Origin: CAJCJE01 sp963818685
GTDB lineage: Bacteria > Actinomycetota > Actinomycetes > Mycobacteriales > Pseudonocardiaceae
Reading direction: 5' to 3'
DNA: 64,000 nt
NCBI GenBank assembly: GCA_963818685.1
Contig: CAWFTJ010000012.1
Span: forward strand, 22,324 to 86,323
Under the pieces are notes generated by a model. It did not search any database and was not told the origin of the DNA. It saw only the letters and a program-made list of their open reading frames with translations. The position numbers and the translations under genes are program-made. Every line of letters starts with the position of its first letter. The stretch's first letter is position 1. Shown here piece by piece: positions 33,123-41,781 of the stretch.

Positions 33123-34769
33123 TCAGCCAGCCACCGTGAACCTGACCGACGGCCATCCGGTCGCCCCGTCCGGGATCTCGTCGGCCGGCACCTGGGTCTG
33201 CGTGTAGCCGGTGTCGTCGGTCGCCCGTGCCTCGACCGTGTGCGCACCGGCCTTGAGCGCGAACGTCGTTCGCCACATCCGCCAGGTGTTCTTGCTGACC
33301 TCGGTGGACAGCTGCGCGCTCTGCCACGCTCCGCCGTCCACCCGCACCTCGACCTTGGCGATCCCCCTGCTCTGCGCCCACGCGATCCCGGCGACCGTCA
33401 CCTGCCCCGGTTTCACGTTCGCGTACGCCTGCGGCTTGTCGATGCGGGACTCGGTCTTGATCGGCGCCTGCTGCGAGTAGCCGCGCGGTACCCAGTACGC
33501 CTGCTTGTCCCAGCTGGTCAGCTCCATGTCGACCACCCACTTAGTAGCCGATACGTACCCGTAGAGGCCGGGCACGACCATCCTGGCCGGGAAACCGTGC
33601 TCGACCGGCAGCGGTTGCCGGTTCATGCCGATCGCGAGCATGGCGCCCCGGTTCGGGTCGAGCAACACGTCGACCGGGGTGCCGACGGTGAACCCGTCCA
33701 CGCTTGTGGAGAACAGCTGCTGCGCGCCCGGTTTCACCCCGGCCTCCAGCAGCAGGTCGCGCAGTGGCACGCCGATGAAGTTCGACGTGGAGATGTAGGG
33801 CCCGCCGACCGGCTCGGACACACAGGTCAGCGTCACGGGCCGCTCGATCAGCCTGCGGCCGCGGATGTCGGCGTAGGAGAAGATGATCTCCCGCTCGACC
33901 ATGCCGTGCACGCGCAGCGACCAGCTTGACGCGCTCAACTGGGGAACGGTGAGCGCGGTGTCGATGCGGTAGAAGTCCGCGTTGTTCGTGATGAAACTAG
34001 GTGTCCCGGCCTCGGCGAAGTCCGCGCCGGCCGGCAGCCTCGGCGCCGGGTCGGCCGGGGTGAGTGCGCCGATCTGATCGATCGACGTCTGGGCGTTGGA
34101 CCGGTTGGACAGCGCGTGCCCGCCCAACCCGACGATGCCGGCGCCGACCGCGACCCCCGCCGAGGTCACCAGGAACTTCCGCCTGCTCTCGTCCGCCGCC
34201 CACCCCGCCTGCTCCTCCGCCGGCCCGCTTGCCGCCGCTGCCCGCAGCGCCAACCGGTGCAGCCACCGGAACACCAACACCCCGCCGACCAGGCTCCCGA
34301 CCGGCGACAACACCCCCAACTGCCCCAGATCGTCGCGCTGCAACACCACGTACACGCCGACGACGCCGAGCACGATGGCGAGTACGACGCCGGGGGCGGC
34401 GCGATGCCGGGAGAGCAATCCCGCGACCATCCCGAAGATCAACAAGGCCACGCCGACGCTGATCATCAGCACGGTCTTGTCATTGGTGCCCAAGCCGAGC
34501 GTGTTCACCGCGAACTCTTTGAACCGTGCCTGGGTGAGGGTGACGATCTCCTCGTTCACCGCGAGCAACGGCGCGGACGTCGGACCAACGAACACGGCGA
34601 TGATCTCGCCGATCGCGACCGCGCTGCCGATGCCCACGACCCCGACCAGCATCGCGGCGAGCACGGAAAGCCGAGTCGGCCCCGGCTCCCCGGGCTCAGC
34701 GGTGGGGAGATCGGGTTCCTGCGTCAGGGTTTCGCGGCTCACACTCGATATACGACGCTCTCCCGGCAT
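33123..34769 (-). CDS. Membrane-anchored molybdopterin-dependent oxidoreductase (sulfite oxidase-like)
   Basis: 548 residues. Four or so N-terminal membrane helices (about 35-60, 95-115, 125-143 and 155-170), then a stretch RRKFLVTSAGVAVGAGIVGL that resembles a buried Tat-like anchor, then the catalytic domain. The molybdenum-ligand Cys is in VTLTCVSEPVGGPYIS, followed by a C-terminal Ig-like Mo-co dimerisation domain (about 440-545) with WAQSRGIAKVEVRVDGG. The enzyme probably faces outward. The substrate is unknown. It separates the glutaredoxin gene from rex, which are adjacent in some actinomycetes. Start uncertain (GTG at 34742 possible). Confidence 0.82.
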   Translation of the reverse strand: MPGERRISSVSRETLTQEPDLPTAEPGEPGPTRLSVLAAMLVGVVGIGSAVAIGEIIAVFVGPTSAPLLAVNEEIVTLTQARFKEFAVNTLGLGTNDKTVLMISVGVALLIFGMVAGLLSRHRAAPGVVLAIVLGVVGVYVVLQRDDLGQLGVLSPVGSLVGGVLVFRWLHRLALRAAAASGPAEEQAGWAADESRRKFLVTSAGVAVGAGIVGLGGHALSNRSNAQTSIDQIGALTPADPAPRLPAGADFAEAGTPSFITNNADFYRIDTALTVPQLSASSWSLRVHGMVEREIIFSYADIRGRRLIERPVTLTCVSEPVGGPYISTSNFIGVPLRDLLLEAGVKPGAQQLFSTSVDGFTVGTPVDVLLDPNRGAMLAIGMNRQPLPVEHGFPARMVVPGLYGYVSATKWVVDMELTSWDKQAYWVPRGYSQQAPIKTESRIDKPQAYANVKPGQVTVAGIAWAQSRGIAKVEVRVDGGAWQSAQLSTEVSKNTWRMWRTTFALKAGAHTVEARATDDTGYTQTQVPADEIPDGATGWPSVRFTVAG

Positions 34770-34833
34770 CGGATCGCACCTGTTTGGCGGTCCAGCGGCC
34801 GATCGGTAATCACCCGGTAAGAACCAACGCGCG

Positions 34834-35073
34834 TCAGCGGGCGAGCGCGCGTCGGAACCGCTCCTCCTCGACCTGCCAGTACCCGTGTTCCGCGCCGTCG
34901 ATGACGATCACCGGAACCCGGTCGCCGTACTCGGCGCGCAGCTCGGGGTCGCTGTCCACGTCCGTCGCCGACCACTCGACGCCCAGCTCCGCGCAGATCC
35001 GCGCGACATCGGCCTCCGCCTTGTCGCAGGAGTGGCAGCCCACCCTGGTCATCACGGTCACCTGATGTGCCAC
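34834..35073 (-). CDS. Glutaredoxin-like protein
   Basis: 79 residues, thioredoxin fold. Redox motif CHSC at residues 13-16 (TRVGCHSCDKAEAD), cis-Pro in RVPVIVIDG. Probably a small cytoplasmic thiol-disulfide protein using mycothiol or thioredoxin reductase. Its location just upstream of the rex-hemA operon is conserved in actinobacteria, although here a molybdoenzyme gene intervenes. Confidence 0.88.
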   Translation of the reverse strand: MAHQVTVMTRVGCHSCDKAEADVARICAELGVEWSATDVDSDPELRAEYGDRVPVIVIDGAEHGYWQVEEERFRRALAR

Positions 35074-35107
35074 GTGCCCATCCTCCTCCAGTCACCGCAA
35101 CAGCGGC

Positions 35108-36607
35108 TCAGTGCAGCAGCGACCGCGCGACCTTCCCGGTCGCCGAATGGGGCAGCGACGGCACGAACTCGACCTGGCTCGGCACCTTGAACCTGGCCAG
35201 TCGCTCCGCGCAGTGCGCGAGCACCACCTCTGCGGTCAGCTCCGCGTCCGTGTGCGGCACCAGCACCGCCTTGACCGCCTCGCCGGTCCGCTCGTCCGGC
35301 ACGCCGACCGCGGCAGCCTCGGCCACCGCAGGCAACTCCGCCAGCACCCGCTCCACCTCGTGCGGATACACGTTGAACCCGTTGACGATGATCAGATCGT
35401 TGGCCCGGTCGACCAGATGCAGGTCGCCATCCGCGTCCAGGTACCCGATGTCTCCGGTGCGGAACCAGCCATCGTCGTCCGGTCCGTGCTCGCCGCCCGG
35501 CCAGTACCCGCTGAACAGGTTCGGCCCGCGCACGGCCACCACCCCGGTGCCGCCGCTGTCGTCGCCGATCAGGTCGTCGATCAGGTCGCCGTCCTCGCCG
35601 TCTAGGCCCGGCAGCGCGTCACCATCGCTGTCCACGATCCGCAGTTCGACCCCTGGCAGCGGCCGCCCCACCGACCCCGGCTTGGCATGTCCGGTAACCA
35701 GAGTCGAGGTCAGCACCGGCCCCGTCTCGGTAAGCCCGTACCCCTCGAACACCGACAACCCGGTCACGTGCCGCACCGCGGCCAGCACCTCGACCGGCAA
35801 CGGCGCCGCGCCCGAGGTGAGCAGCCGAACCGTGGACAACGCCGAGCGCAGCCGCTCCTGCGGCACCGTCAGCAGTGCCGAATACATCGGCGGCACGCCG
35901 ACCAGGGTCGTCACCCGGTGCTGCTCGATCAGGTCAACCGCGGCCTGCACACTGAAGTGCGGCAACAGCACCGCGGTCGCCCCGGCGGCGGCCACCTGGA
36001 TGAGGCCCGGCCCGAGCCCGTAGGCGTGCGAGAGCGGAATGGCCAGCAGGAGCCGATCGGCCGCGGTGACCGGCGCCGGCCGCAGTGCGGCACACTGCTC
36101 GGCGTTGGTGATCAGCGCCCGGTGCGACAACATCACCGCGCGAGCGCGCCCGGACGTGCCCGAGGTGTAGCAGAGCACCGCGAGATCCTCGCCGCCGCCG
36201 ATCGCGGCGAACTCGGGCGGGTCCGTGTCCGGCCGGGTCGGCGGGTCGAAGCGACGCAGGTCGACGCCGGACACCGGGTCGCCGATCAGCGCGGTCGCCC
36301 CGGAGTTCTCGACCAGTTCGGCGACCACGCTCGGCGGCACGTCGGTGTTCAACGGCACCACGACCGCGCCCGCGCGCAGCACGGCGAACACCGCGATGCA
36401 GTAGGCCGAACCGGTCGGCAGCCGCACCGCGACCCGGTCGCCAGGTGCGATCCCGGCCTCGACCAGCGCGGCGGCCTGCGCGTCCGCTGCCGCGTCCACC
36501 TCCGACCAGGACAGCGTCCGCCCGGACTCGGCGTCGATCAGCGCGGCATGTGCGGGGCCGCGCGCCGCGGCCGATGCGACCAGATCGGCGATGTTGCCGG
36601 TCGTCAT
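35108..36607 (-). CDS. Acyl-CoA synthetase / AMP-dependent ligase
   Basis: 499 residues. A3 motif CYTSGTSGRARAVMLSH, A5 EGYGLTETGPVLT, hinge DRANDLIIVNGFNVYPHEVE, catalytic Lys in HSATGKVARS. The compact size and medium-length loops suggest a medium/long-chain fatty acyl-CoA ligase; substrate cannot be read from sequence. An extra acidic insert (DGEDGDLIDDLIGDDSG) lies in the C-terminal third. It precedes the glutaredoxin gene by 34 bp and is divergent from the BldN-like sigma gene. Confidence 0.88.
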   Translation of the reverse strand: MTTGNIADLVASAAARGPAHAALIDAESGRTLSWSEVDAAADAQAAALVEAGIAPGDRVAVRLPTGSAYCIAVFAVLRAGAVVVPLNTDVPPSVVAELVENSGATALIGDPVSGVDLRRFDPPTRPDTDPPEFAAIGGGEDLAVLCYTSGTSGRARAVMLSHRALITNAEQCAALRPAPVTAADRLLLAIPLSHAYGLGPGLIQVAAAGATAVLLPHFSVQAAVDLIEQHRVTTLVGVPPMYSALLTVPQERLRSALSTVRLLTSGAAPLPVEVLAAVRHVTGLSVFEGYGLTETGPVLTSTLVTGHAKPGSVGRPLPGVELRIVDSDGDALPGLDGEDGDLIDDLIGDDSGGTGVVAVRGPNLFSGYWPGGEHGPDDDGWFRTGDIGYLDADGDLHLVDRANDLIIVNGFNVYPHEVERVLAELPAVAEAAAVGVPDERTGEAVKAVLVPHTDAELTAEVVLAHCAERLARFKVPSQVEFVPSLPHSATGKVARSLLH

Positions 36608-36877
36608 TGACCCTCCTGACTGCGGGCGAACAGCTGAGCGAAATCACCTTATCCGGCAGCACAACGATGCAAACCCGCGTCATGACCCGCCAACTCACGC
36701 GTTGCCCGGTATGAGTGGGCTTGCTCAAGGCACGCACCCGGCGGGTCGATGCGCTATCGGAACCAATTTCAAACTACTCACCGGTAGCAACCGCACGTAT
36801 GCTGTGTCAGCCTTGGACGACAGCACCACCAGTGACGCGCAGGCGTAGCCGACCGGGCCGGAGGAGAGAACGAGGGC
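36608..36877. other. Divergent intergenic region, acyl-CoA synthetase / sigma factor
   Basis: 270 bp before the leader ORF. It must hold promoters for both directions. I see AT-richer stretches (near 36755-36780) but no promoter with both boxes convincing, no strong palindrome and no further coding frame. Confidence 0.4.
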
Positions 36878-36982
36878 GTGGCCATGCACTCACCCGCGAG
36901 CGACCCTGACAACCGACGTTCCGCCCTGGTGCTGGCGGGTCCAACCAGGCAAAGTCACCCATTGGTGGTCGCCAGGACATGA
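36878..36982 (+). CDS. Leader peptide ORF overlapping the sigma factor start
   Basis: A 34-codon ORF beginning GTG GCC ATG (36878; ATG at 36884) with GGAGGAG about 11 nt upstream. It ends in a TGA that overlaps the sigma-factor ATG as ATGA (36979-36982). The peptide (Arg/Pro/Ala-rich, ending VVART) resembles nothing known to me. The spacing suggests translational coupling of the sigma factor, which itself has no strong RBS. It may alternatively be chance. Confidence 0.45.
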   Translation: MAMHSPASDPDNRRSALVLAGPTRQSHPLVVART

Positions 36983-37755
36983 ACGGTGCGGCCCGCGCCA
37001 GCGGGAGGACGATCAAGCTGTCCGAAACCGGTCAACCCCGAGGGGCCCGGTTGACTCGTCGTGTCGCCCCGACCGAAATCGATCAACTGAGCGTAACCGC
37101 GCCCGAGCCGCGCCTGACTGGACAACTCCCCCTCGGAGAGGAATCAATCTCCGAACCGGCGAACACCCCAGGCGCACACGAACGCGACGAAACCGGCAAA
37201 GATGATCAGCGTGGGCAGGCATGGGACCTGGTCGGCTCCGCCCAGCAGGGCGACGCCTCCGCCTTCGGCGAACTGTACGACCGGTACGTTGACGCGGTCT
37301 TCCGCTACGTGCTGTTCCGCGTCGGTGACCGCTCGTTAGCCGAAGACGTCACCAGCGAGACGTTTCTGCGTGCCTTCCGCAGGATCAACTCGATCAGCTA
37401 CCAGGGCCGCGACGTTGGCGCCTGGTTCGTCACCATCGCCCGAAACATCGTGCTCGACCACGTCAAGTCCAGCCGCTTCCGGCTTGAGGTGAGCACCGCG
37501 GACCCGGACGACGGCCAAGCCGTCGCGGTCGGCCCGGAAACCCAGGTGCTGGCCAACATCGCGCACGCCGAACTGCTCAGCTGCGTCGAGCAGTTAGGCG
37601 ATGACCAACGGGAATGCATCGTGCTGCGATTCCTGCAGGGCCTTTCGGTCGCCGAGACCGCCGAGATCATGAACCGCAACGCGGGCGCGATCAAGGCACT
37701 GCAACACCGGGCCGTCCGCCGCCTCGCCCAACTCCTGCGCACCGAACCCAGCTGA
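36979..37755 (+). CDS. bldN: BldN-like ECF RNA polymerase sigma factor with N-terminal extension
   Basis: 258 residues. Region 2: ELYDRYVDAVFRYVLFRVG, then the hallmark YQGRDVGAWFVTIARNIV and SSRFRLEVSTAD. Region 4: DDQRECIVLRFLQGLSVAET with an HTH following. These segments match Streptomyces BldN closely. The first ~80 residues are polar and unstructured, comparable to the pro-sequence removed from BldN. In Streptomyces, BldN drives chaplin and rodlin genes for aerial growth. The next gene encodes a DUF5667 protein like the anti-sigma RsbN. Confidence 0.8.
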   Translation: MNGAARASGRTIKLSETGQPRGARLTRRVAPTEIDQLSVTAPEPRLTGQLPLGEESISEPANTPGAHERDETGKDDQRGQAWDLVGSAQQGDASAFGELYDRYVDAVFRYVLFRVGDRSLAEDVTSETFLRAFRRINSISYQGRDVGAWFVTIARNIVLDHVKSSRFRLEVSTADPDDGQAVAVGPETQVLANIAHAELLSCVEQLGDDQRECIVLRFLQGLSVAETAEIMNRNAGAIKALQHRAVRRLAQLLRTEPS

Positions 37756-37850
37756 CCGGCGCGTAACCCAGATCGATTCCGCTCGTTGCTCACGTCGACA
37801 TCTCCACAGCTACGACTCCACAGCTACGACCGGAACGGTGAGCACGGGCT

Positions 37851-39071
37851 TTGACACCGTGGACGCGCAACCGTCAGCGTGAGCGCTTCGCTCGCGCCGC
37901 TGACGCGTTGGCCGGCCCGGGTGGCACGAGCGACACCGAACCCAACGACCCGAGGCTGGCCGGCGAACTGGCCGTACTCCTGCGGTTGAGCCGCAGCACC
38001 GACGCGACCGCACCCGAACCGGACACCCGCGAGCGGATGCGCGCCAAGGTCGTGGCCGAACTGCCCGCCATCCTGACCGAGCGGGCCAGGACCGCTCGGC
38101 AGACAACGCTGTCATCGGCGAGCAAACCCGGTGCGAAACAACACGTCACCGGCCCGCGAGGCCGGCTCGCCATCGCGGTCGGCGCGGCATTCTGCCTGGT
38201 CATCGCGGTGTGTGGAATGGCAATGCTGCTCTCAGGCAACGCCCTGCCCGGTGATCCCCTCTACGGTGTCCGTCGCACCGTCGAATCAGCGGCCATGGGC
38301 CTGACCTTCGGAGACGAGTCCAAGGGCTTCAAACACCTCGCCTACGCCGCCGACCGCGTCAGCGACATCGAATCCCTCGCCGCCCGCTACCCGAACACCG
38401 CGGACAGTCCGGCAGGCGACTACCTCACCGCCCTCGCCGACTTCAACTCCGACGCCGCCGCCGGTTCCACCGATCTCACCGGCTACGCGTCCGGCAACGG
38501 CCCGGACGTGCTCAACCGGCTGCACGACTGGGCGAGCCAACAGTCCACGCGCCTCACCGCGGTCGGCCCCAAACTCCCCGAGGAAGCCCGCACCGCGTCC
38601 GGCGCCAGCATCACCCTGCTGACCAGGATCGAAACGCGCGCGACCGCCCTGCTCGCCAGAACCTCGTGCTACACGGTCACCTCGGGAGCCAGCGACGACA
38701 TCGGTGTCCTCCCCGCGACCGGCGCCTGCGACCAGCCGCCCGATGCCCGCCAGAACCTCGCCCCCACCGTCACCCCGACCCCCACGTCGCGGCAGCCCTC
38801 CGCCCCGGCCATCGCCGCCCAACCCACCACGGGATCCAACCTGACCGCCACCCCAGCACAGATCCCACCCGCGCGACTCCCACCCGCGCGACCGAGCGTC
38901 ACGCCCAGCGCGGCCCCACCCCCGGTGACGTTGCCCACCCAGCCGACGACGCCAACCACCCCGGTCCTCCCCGGCCCACCCGCGATTTCGCTGCCCTTGC
39001 CGCTGCCGTTGCCCGGCGCCCACATCCCGCCACTGCTGCCCGGCCTCCCGTGGATCAACATCGGACAGTGA
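37851..39071 (+). CDS. rsbN: RsbN-like anti-sigma factor with DUF5667
   Basis: 406 residues from a TTG start, the only start codon near the frame's opening. The N-terminal cytoplasmic part (to about 100) should bind the sigma factor. One transmembrane helix (about 106-130, RLAIAVGAAFCLVIAVCGMA) leads to an external DUF5667 domain (GDPLYGVRRTVESAAMGLT onward to about 280). The last 120 residues are Pro/Thr-rich and end in a hydrophobic proline-rich stretch (LPLPLPLPGAHIPPLLPG). The domain order and the position 95 bp after the sigma gene match BldN-RsbN of Streptomyces. The Pro-rich tail looks lineage-specific. Confidence 0.8.
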   Translation: MTPWTRNRQRERFARAADALAGPGGTSDTEPNDPRLAGELAVLLRLSRSTDATAPEPDTRERMRAKVVAELPAILTERARTARQTTLSSASKPGAKQHVTGPRGRLAIAVGAAFCLVIAVCGMAMLLSGNALPGDPLYGVRRTVESAAMGLTFGDESKGFKHLAYAADRVSDIESLAARYPNTADSPAGDYLTALADFNSDAAAGSTDLTGYASGNGPDVLNRLHDWASQQSTRLTAVGPKLPEEARTASGASITLLTRIETRATALLARTSCYTVTSGASDDIGVLPATGACDQPPDARQNLAPTVTPTPTSRQPSAPAIAAQPTTGSNLTATPAQIPPARLPPARPSVTPSAAPPPVTLPTQPTTPTTPVLPGPPAISLPLPLPLPGAHIPPLLPGLPWINIGQ

Positions 39072-39158
39072 TCGAAACGCGGTCAAGGGGGGCGAATCAG
39101 GTCGCGGACAGGCTCTACGCTTGAGTAGTCCGACAGCGACCTATCAGGAGGCGCCACG

Positions 39159-40062
39159 GTGCCACTACGGGGTGACAGCACAAAGGGTGCCGAGCGCGAA
39201 CGCCGCGCCGAACTGGCCGGGGAGGCGTCTGCCGAAGCCGCGGTGGCGTCCGCCGGTACCGGCGCGAACTCACCGCTGCCCACGCCCACCGACCTGACCG
39301 CGGCCGCGTTCTTCGACGTCGACAACACCATGATGATGGGCGCGTCGATGTTCCACTTCGCGCGCGGCCTGGCCGCGCGCAAGTACTTCAGCACGTCGGA
39401 CCTGGCCGGCTTCGCCTGGACGCAGGTAAAATTCCGGGTCGGTGGCAAGGAGAGCCCCGAAGGCATCAACGCCAGCCGCGAGCGCGCACTGTCGTTCATC
39501 GCGGGCCGCAGTGTCAGCCGAACTCATCGGCCTCGGCGAAGAGATCTACGACGAACTCATGGCAGACAAGATCTGGACCGGCACCCGAGCCCTCGCCCAG
39601 ATGCACCTCGACGCGGGTCAGCGAGTATGGCTCGTCACCGCGACCCCGGTGGAACTGGCGCAGATCATCGCCCGCAGGCTCAACCTGACCGGCGCCATGG
39701 GCACCGTCGCGGAAAGCATCGACGGTGTCTACACCGGACGGTTGGTCGGCGAGATGTTGCACGGCAAGGCAAAAGCCCACGCGGTACGCGCCATCGCCGC
39801 CCGCGAAGGTCTGGATCTGCGGCGCTGCACGGCATATTCGGACTCGGTCAACGACATGCCCATGCTCTCGGTCGTCGGCACCGCGGTCGCCGTCAACCCC
39901 GACCAGGCCCTGCGCGAGCAGGCCCGCAAGCGCGGTTGGGAGATCCGCGACTTCCGCGCCGGCCGCAAAGCCGCGAAGATCGGCGTCCCTTCGGTGTTCG
40001 GCGCGGGCGCCTTGGCCGGCGCGGTAGCCGCCGGCATGGCCTACCGCCGCCGCGACCGCTGA
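39159..40062 (+). pseudogene. HAD-IB family phosphatase, interrupted by a +1 frameshift
   Basis: The frame from 39159 encodes the N-terminal half (AFFDVDNTMMMGASMFHFARG, the nucleophile and DxD motif) up to LSFIAGRSVS. The protein then continues in another frame, ELIGLGEEIYDELMADKIW..., through the HAD motifs (VWLVTATPVELA, YSDSVNDMPML) and a C-terminal hydrophobic segment to 40062. Removing one C from the CC at 39518-39519 restores VSELIGLGEE. The restored protein is about 300 residues, a SerB-like family often beside rsbN/whiB-type loci. Either a real frameshift (pseudogene) or a sequence error. The GTG start follows AGGAGGCGCCACG. Confidence 0.7.
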
Positions 40063-40213
40063 ACCAGCCGGCACAGCCCACCCCTAAAAGCCGCCCATCA
40101 AAATTTCGCGAATACCTCTCACATCCGCCGCCCCCACCCCACCGCTCCCTGGGGGAGCCCCCTCGGCCAGTCTAGCGGGTTCAAGATCGATTTGGTGGGA
40201 TTGTGGGTGGCGC

Positions 40214-40241
40214 TGTGGACAAACTGGCTGGGTGTGGATAA
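40214..40241. other. Pair of DnaA-box-like sites (site B)
   Basis: TGTGGACAA (40214-40222) and TGTGGATAA (40233-40241), same orientation, 10 bp apart. Both fit the DnaA box (TTATCCACA/TTGTCCACA on the other strand). The region lies between the convergent HAD and YbjQ genes and repeats the geometry of site A. Confidence 0.5.
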
Positions 40242-40311
40242 CTGGTGTGACCGCGGGAGCGGCACCAACGGGGTGGGCAGGCCCGCGCCGTTCACCAGAT
40301 CGGGGCGAGAA

Positions 40312-40686
40312 TCAGCCTTGTTGCGGGGCGGAGCCGTCTGCCGGGACGACGTAGACCGCAGTTCCGTACGCGGCGATCTCGCTCGCGGTGCCGCCGATCT
40401 CGTTGCAGTCGAACCGCATGGCGAGCACCGCGTTGGCGCCGCGCGCCATCGCTTCCTGGCACAGCCGCTCGATCGCCTCGTTGCGCGAGTCGGCGAGTAG
40501 CTTGGACAGTCCCTTCAGTTCGCCACCGGCCAATGCCTTGAAGCCGGCGCCCATGTTGGAGAAGGCGTTGCGGCTGCGCACCGTGAGGCCGAACACCTCG
40601 CCCATCACCCTGACCGCCCGGTAGCCGGGCAGGTCGTTCATGGTCGACACCAGGATCGGGAACTGCTGAGCCTGCGGTTGGGTCAT
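40312..40686 (-). CDS. YbjQ / UPF0145 family protein
   Basis: 124 residues. DUF74 fold with GYRAVRVMGEVFGLTVRS, then the conserved EAMARGANAVLAMRFDC and EIAAYGTAVYVVP. These proteins form pentamers in structures and are called heavy-metal-binding by sequence tradition, but their role is unsettled. Stand-alone gene; the region before the convergent HAD gene carries DnaA-box-like sites. Confidence 0.82.
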   Translation of the reverse strand: MTQPQAQQFPILVSTMNDLPGYRAVRVMGEVFGLTVRSRNAFSNMGAGFKALAGGELKGLSKLLADSRNEAIERLCQEAMARGANAVLAMRFDCNEIGGTASEIAAYGTAVYVVPADGSAPQQG

Positions 40687-40753
40687 GGCCGCAGCGTACC
40701 GAGCATGCGTCCGGTCAGCAGCAGAATCGGCATTTCGCCCGTAATGCCCCGGC

Positions 40754-41740
40754 TCAGCCGAGGAAGGCGCTGCGACGTTGTGACAGCAGTCGGTACAGGG
40801 TCTGCTGGATGGTCTCCCGGACCTGGTCGGTCAGGTTGAACACCAGCATCGGGTCGTCCTCGGCCCCGGCCACCTGCCGGTCGGTCGGAATGGGTTCGCC
40901 GAACTCGATGTACCACTTCGACGGCAGCGGGATCGCGCCGAGCGGGCCGAGCAGCGGGAACAACGGCGTCACCGGGAAGTACGGCAGTCCGAAAAGCCTG
41001 GCCAGCGGCTTGATGTCGGCGATCTTCGGGTAGATCTCCTCGGCGCCGACGATCGAACACGGCACGATCGGCACCCCGGTGCGCAGTGCCGCCGACACGA
41101 ACCCGCCTCGACCGAAGCGTTGCAGCTTGTAGCGGTCGCGGAACGGCTTGCCGATGCCCTTGAAGCCCTCCGGCCACACGCCGACGAGTTCGCCACCGCT
41201 GAGCAGCCGTTCGGCGTCGGCGTTGCAGGCCAGTGTCTGCCCGGACTTGCGGGCCAGCGGGCCGACGACCGGTGTGCGGAAGACCAGGTCCGCGCCGAGC
41301 ATTCGCAGGTGGCGGCGGCGCGGTGTGTTGTCGTGCACGGCGACCGCGGTCATCACCGCGTCCAGCGGCAGGGTGCCGGAGTGGTTGGCGACGATCAGCG
41401 CACCGCCCTGCTTGGGCAGGTTGTTGGCGCCGAAAACCTCGACCCGGAACCACTTCTGGTACAGCTGCCGCAGCGGCGGCAACAGGATGGTGTCGGTCAG
41501 TTCGGCGTCGAAGCCGAACTCGTCGATCTCGTAGTCGCCGGCCAGTCGGTGTCGAAGAAAACGCAGGAAGTCGGCGAGCCGATCACCGGTCGGCGCGTTG
41601 GCGTTGGTGTGCAGGGTCGCTACGGGCGCGGGCTCGCGTTGCGGCACGGGGCTGGGGCGCCGCCGCGCGTTGGTGCGGGGCGGATAGGTCTCCGTGGGAT
41701 GGGTGTTTCCGTGCAGCTGGATCACGCGCGCTTCCGCCAC
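40754..41740 (-). CDS. PlsC-like lysophospholipid acyltransferase
   Basis: 328 residues from the GTG at 41740, which has AAAGGA 8 nt upstream; the open frame continues upstream only as the shadow of the next gene. The catalytic block is IVANHSGTLPLDAVMT, a variant with six residues between His and Asp rather than the usual four, then WPEGFKGIGKP (the EGTR-like block) and VPIVPCSIVGAEE. The N-terminus to about 50 is Pro-rich. In mycobacteria the orthologue (Rv0502) also follows the epimerase and bS22 genes. Confidence 0.82.
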   Translation of the reverse strand: MAEARVIQLHGNTHPTETYPPRTNARRRPSPVPQREPAPVATLHTNANAPTGDRLADFLRFLRHRLAGDYEIDEFGFDAELTDTILLPPLRQLYQKWFRVEVFGANNLPKQGGALIVANHSGTLPLDAVMTAVAVHDNTPRRRHLRMLGADLVFRTPVVGPLARKSGQTLACNADAERLLSGGELVGVWPEGFKGIGKPFRDRYKLQRFGRGGFVSAALRTGVPIVPCSIVGAEEIYPKIADIKPLARLFGLPYFPVTPLFPLLGPLGAIPLPSKWYIEFGEPIPTDRQVAGAEDDPMLVFNLTDQVRETIQQTLYRLLSQRRSAFLG

Positions 41741-41781
41741 TGCCGCCGTCCTTTCTCCTTCAGCGCTGCGTGGACAAACGT

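Noticed and set aside
40141..40175. GC-rich segment resembling a terminator after the HAD gene
   Set aside because: The arms are 5 bp with a 2-nt loop, not a stable hairpin.
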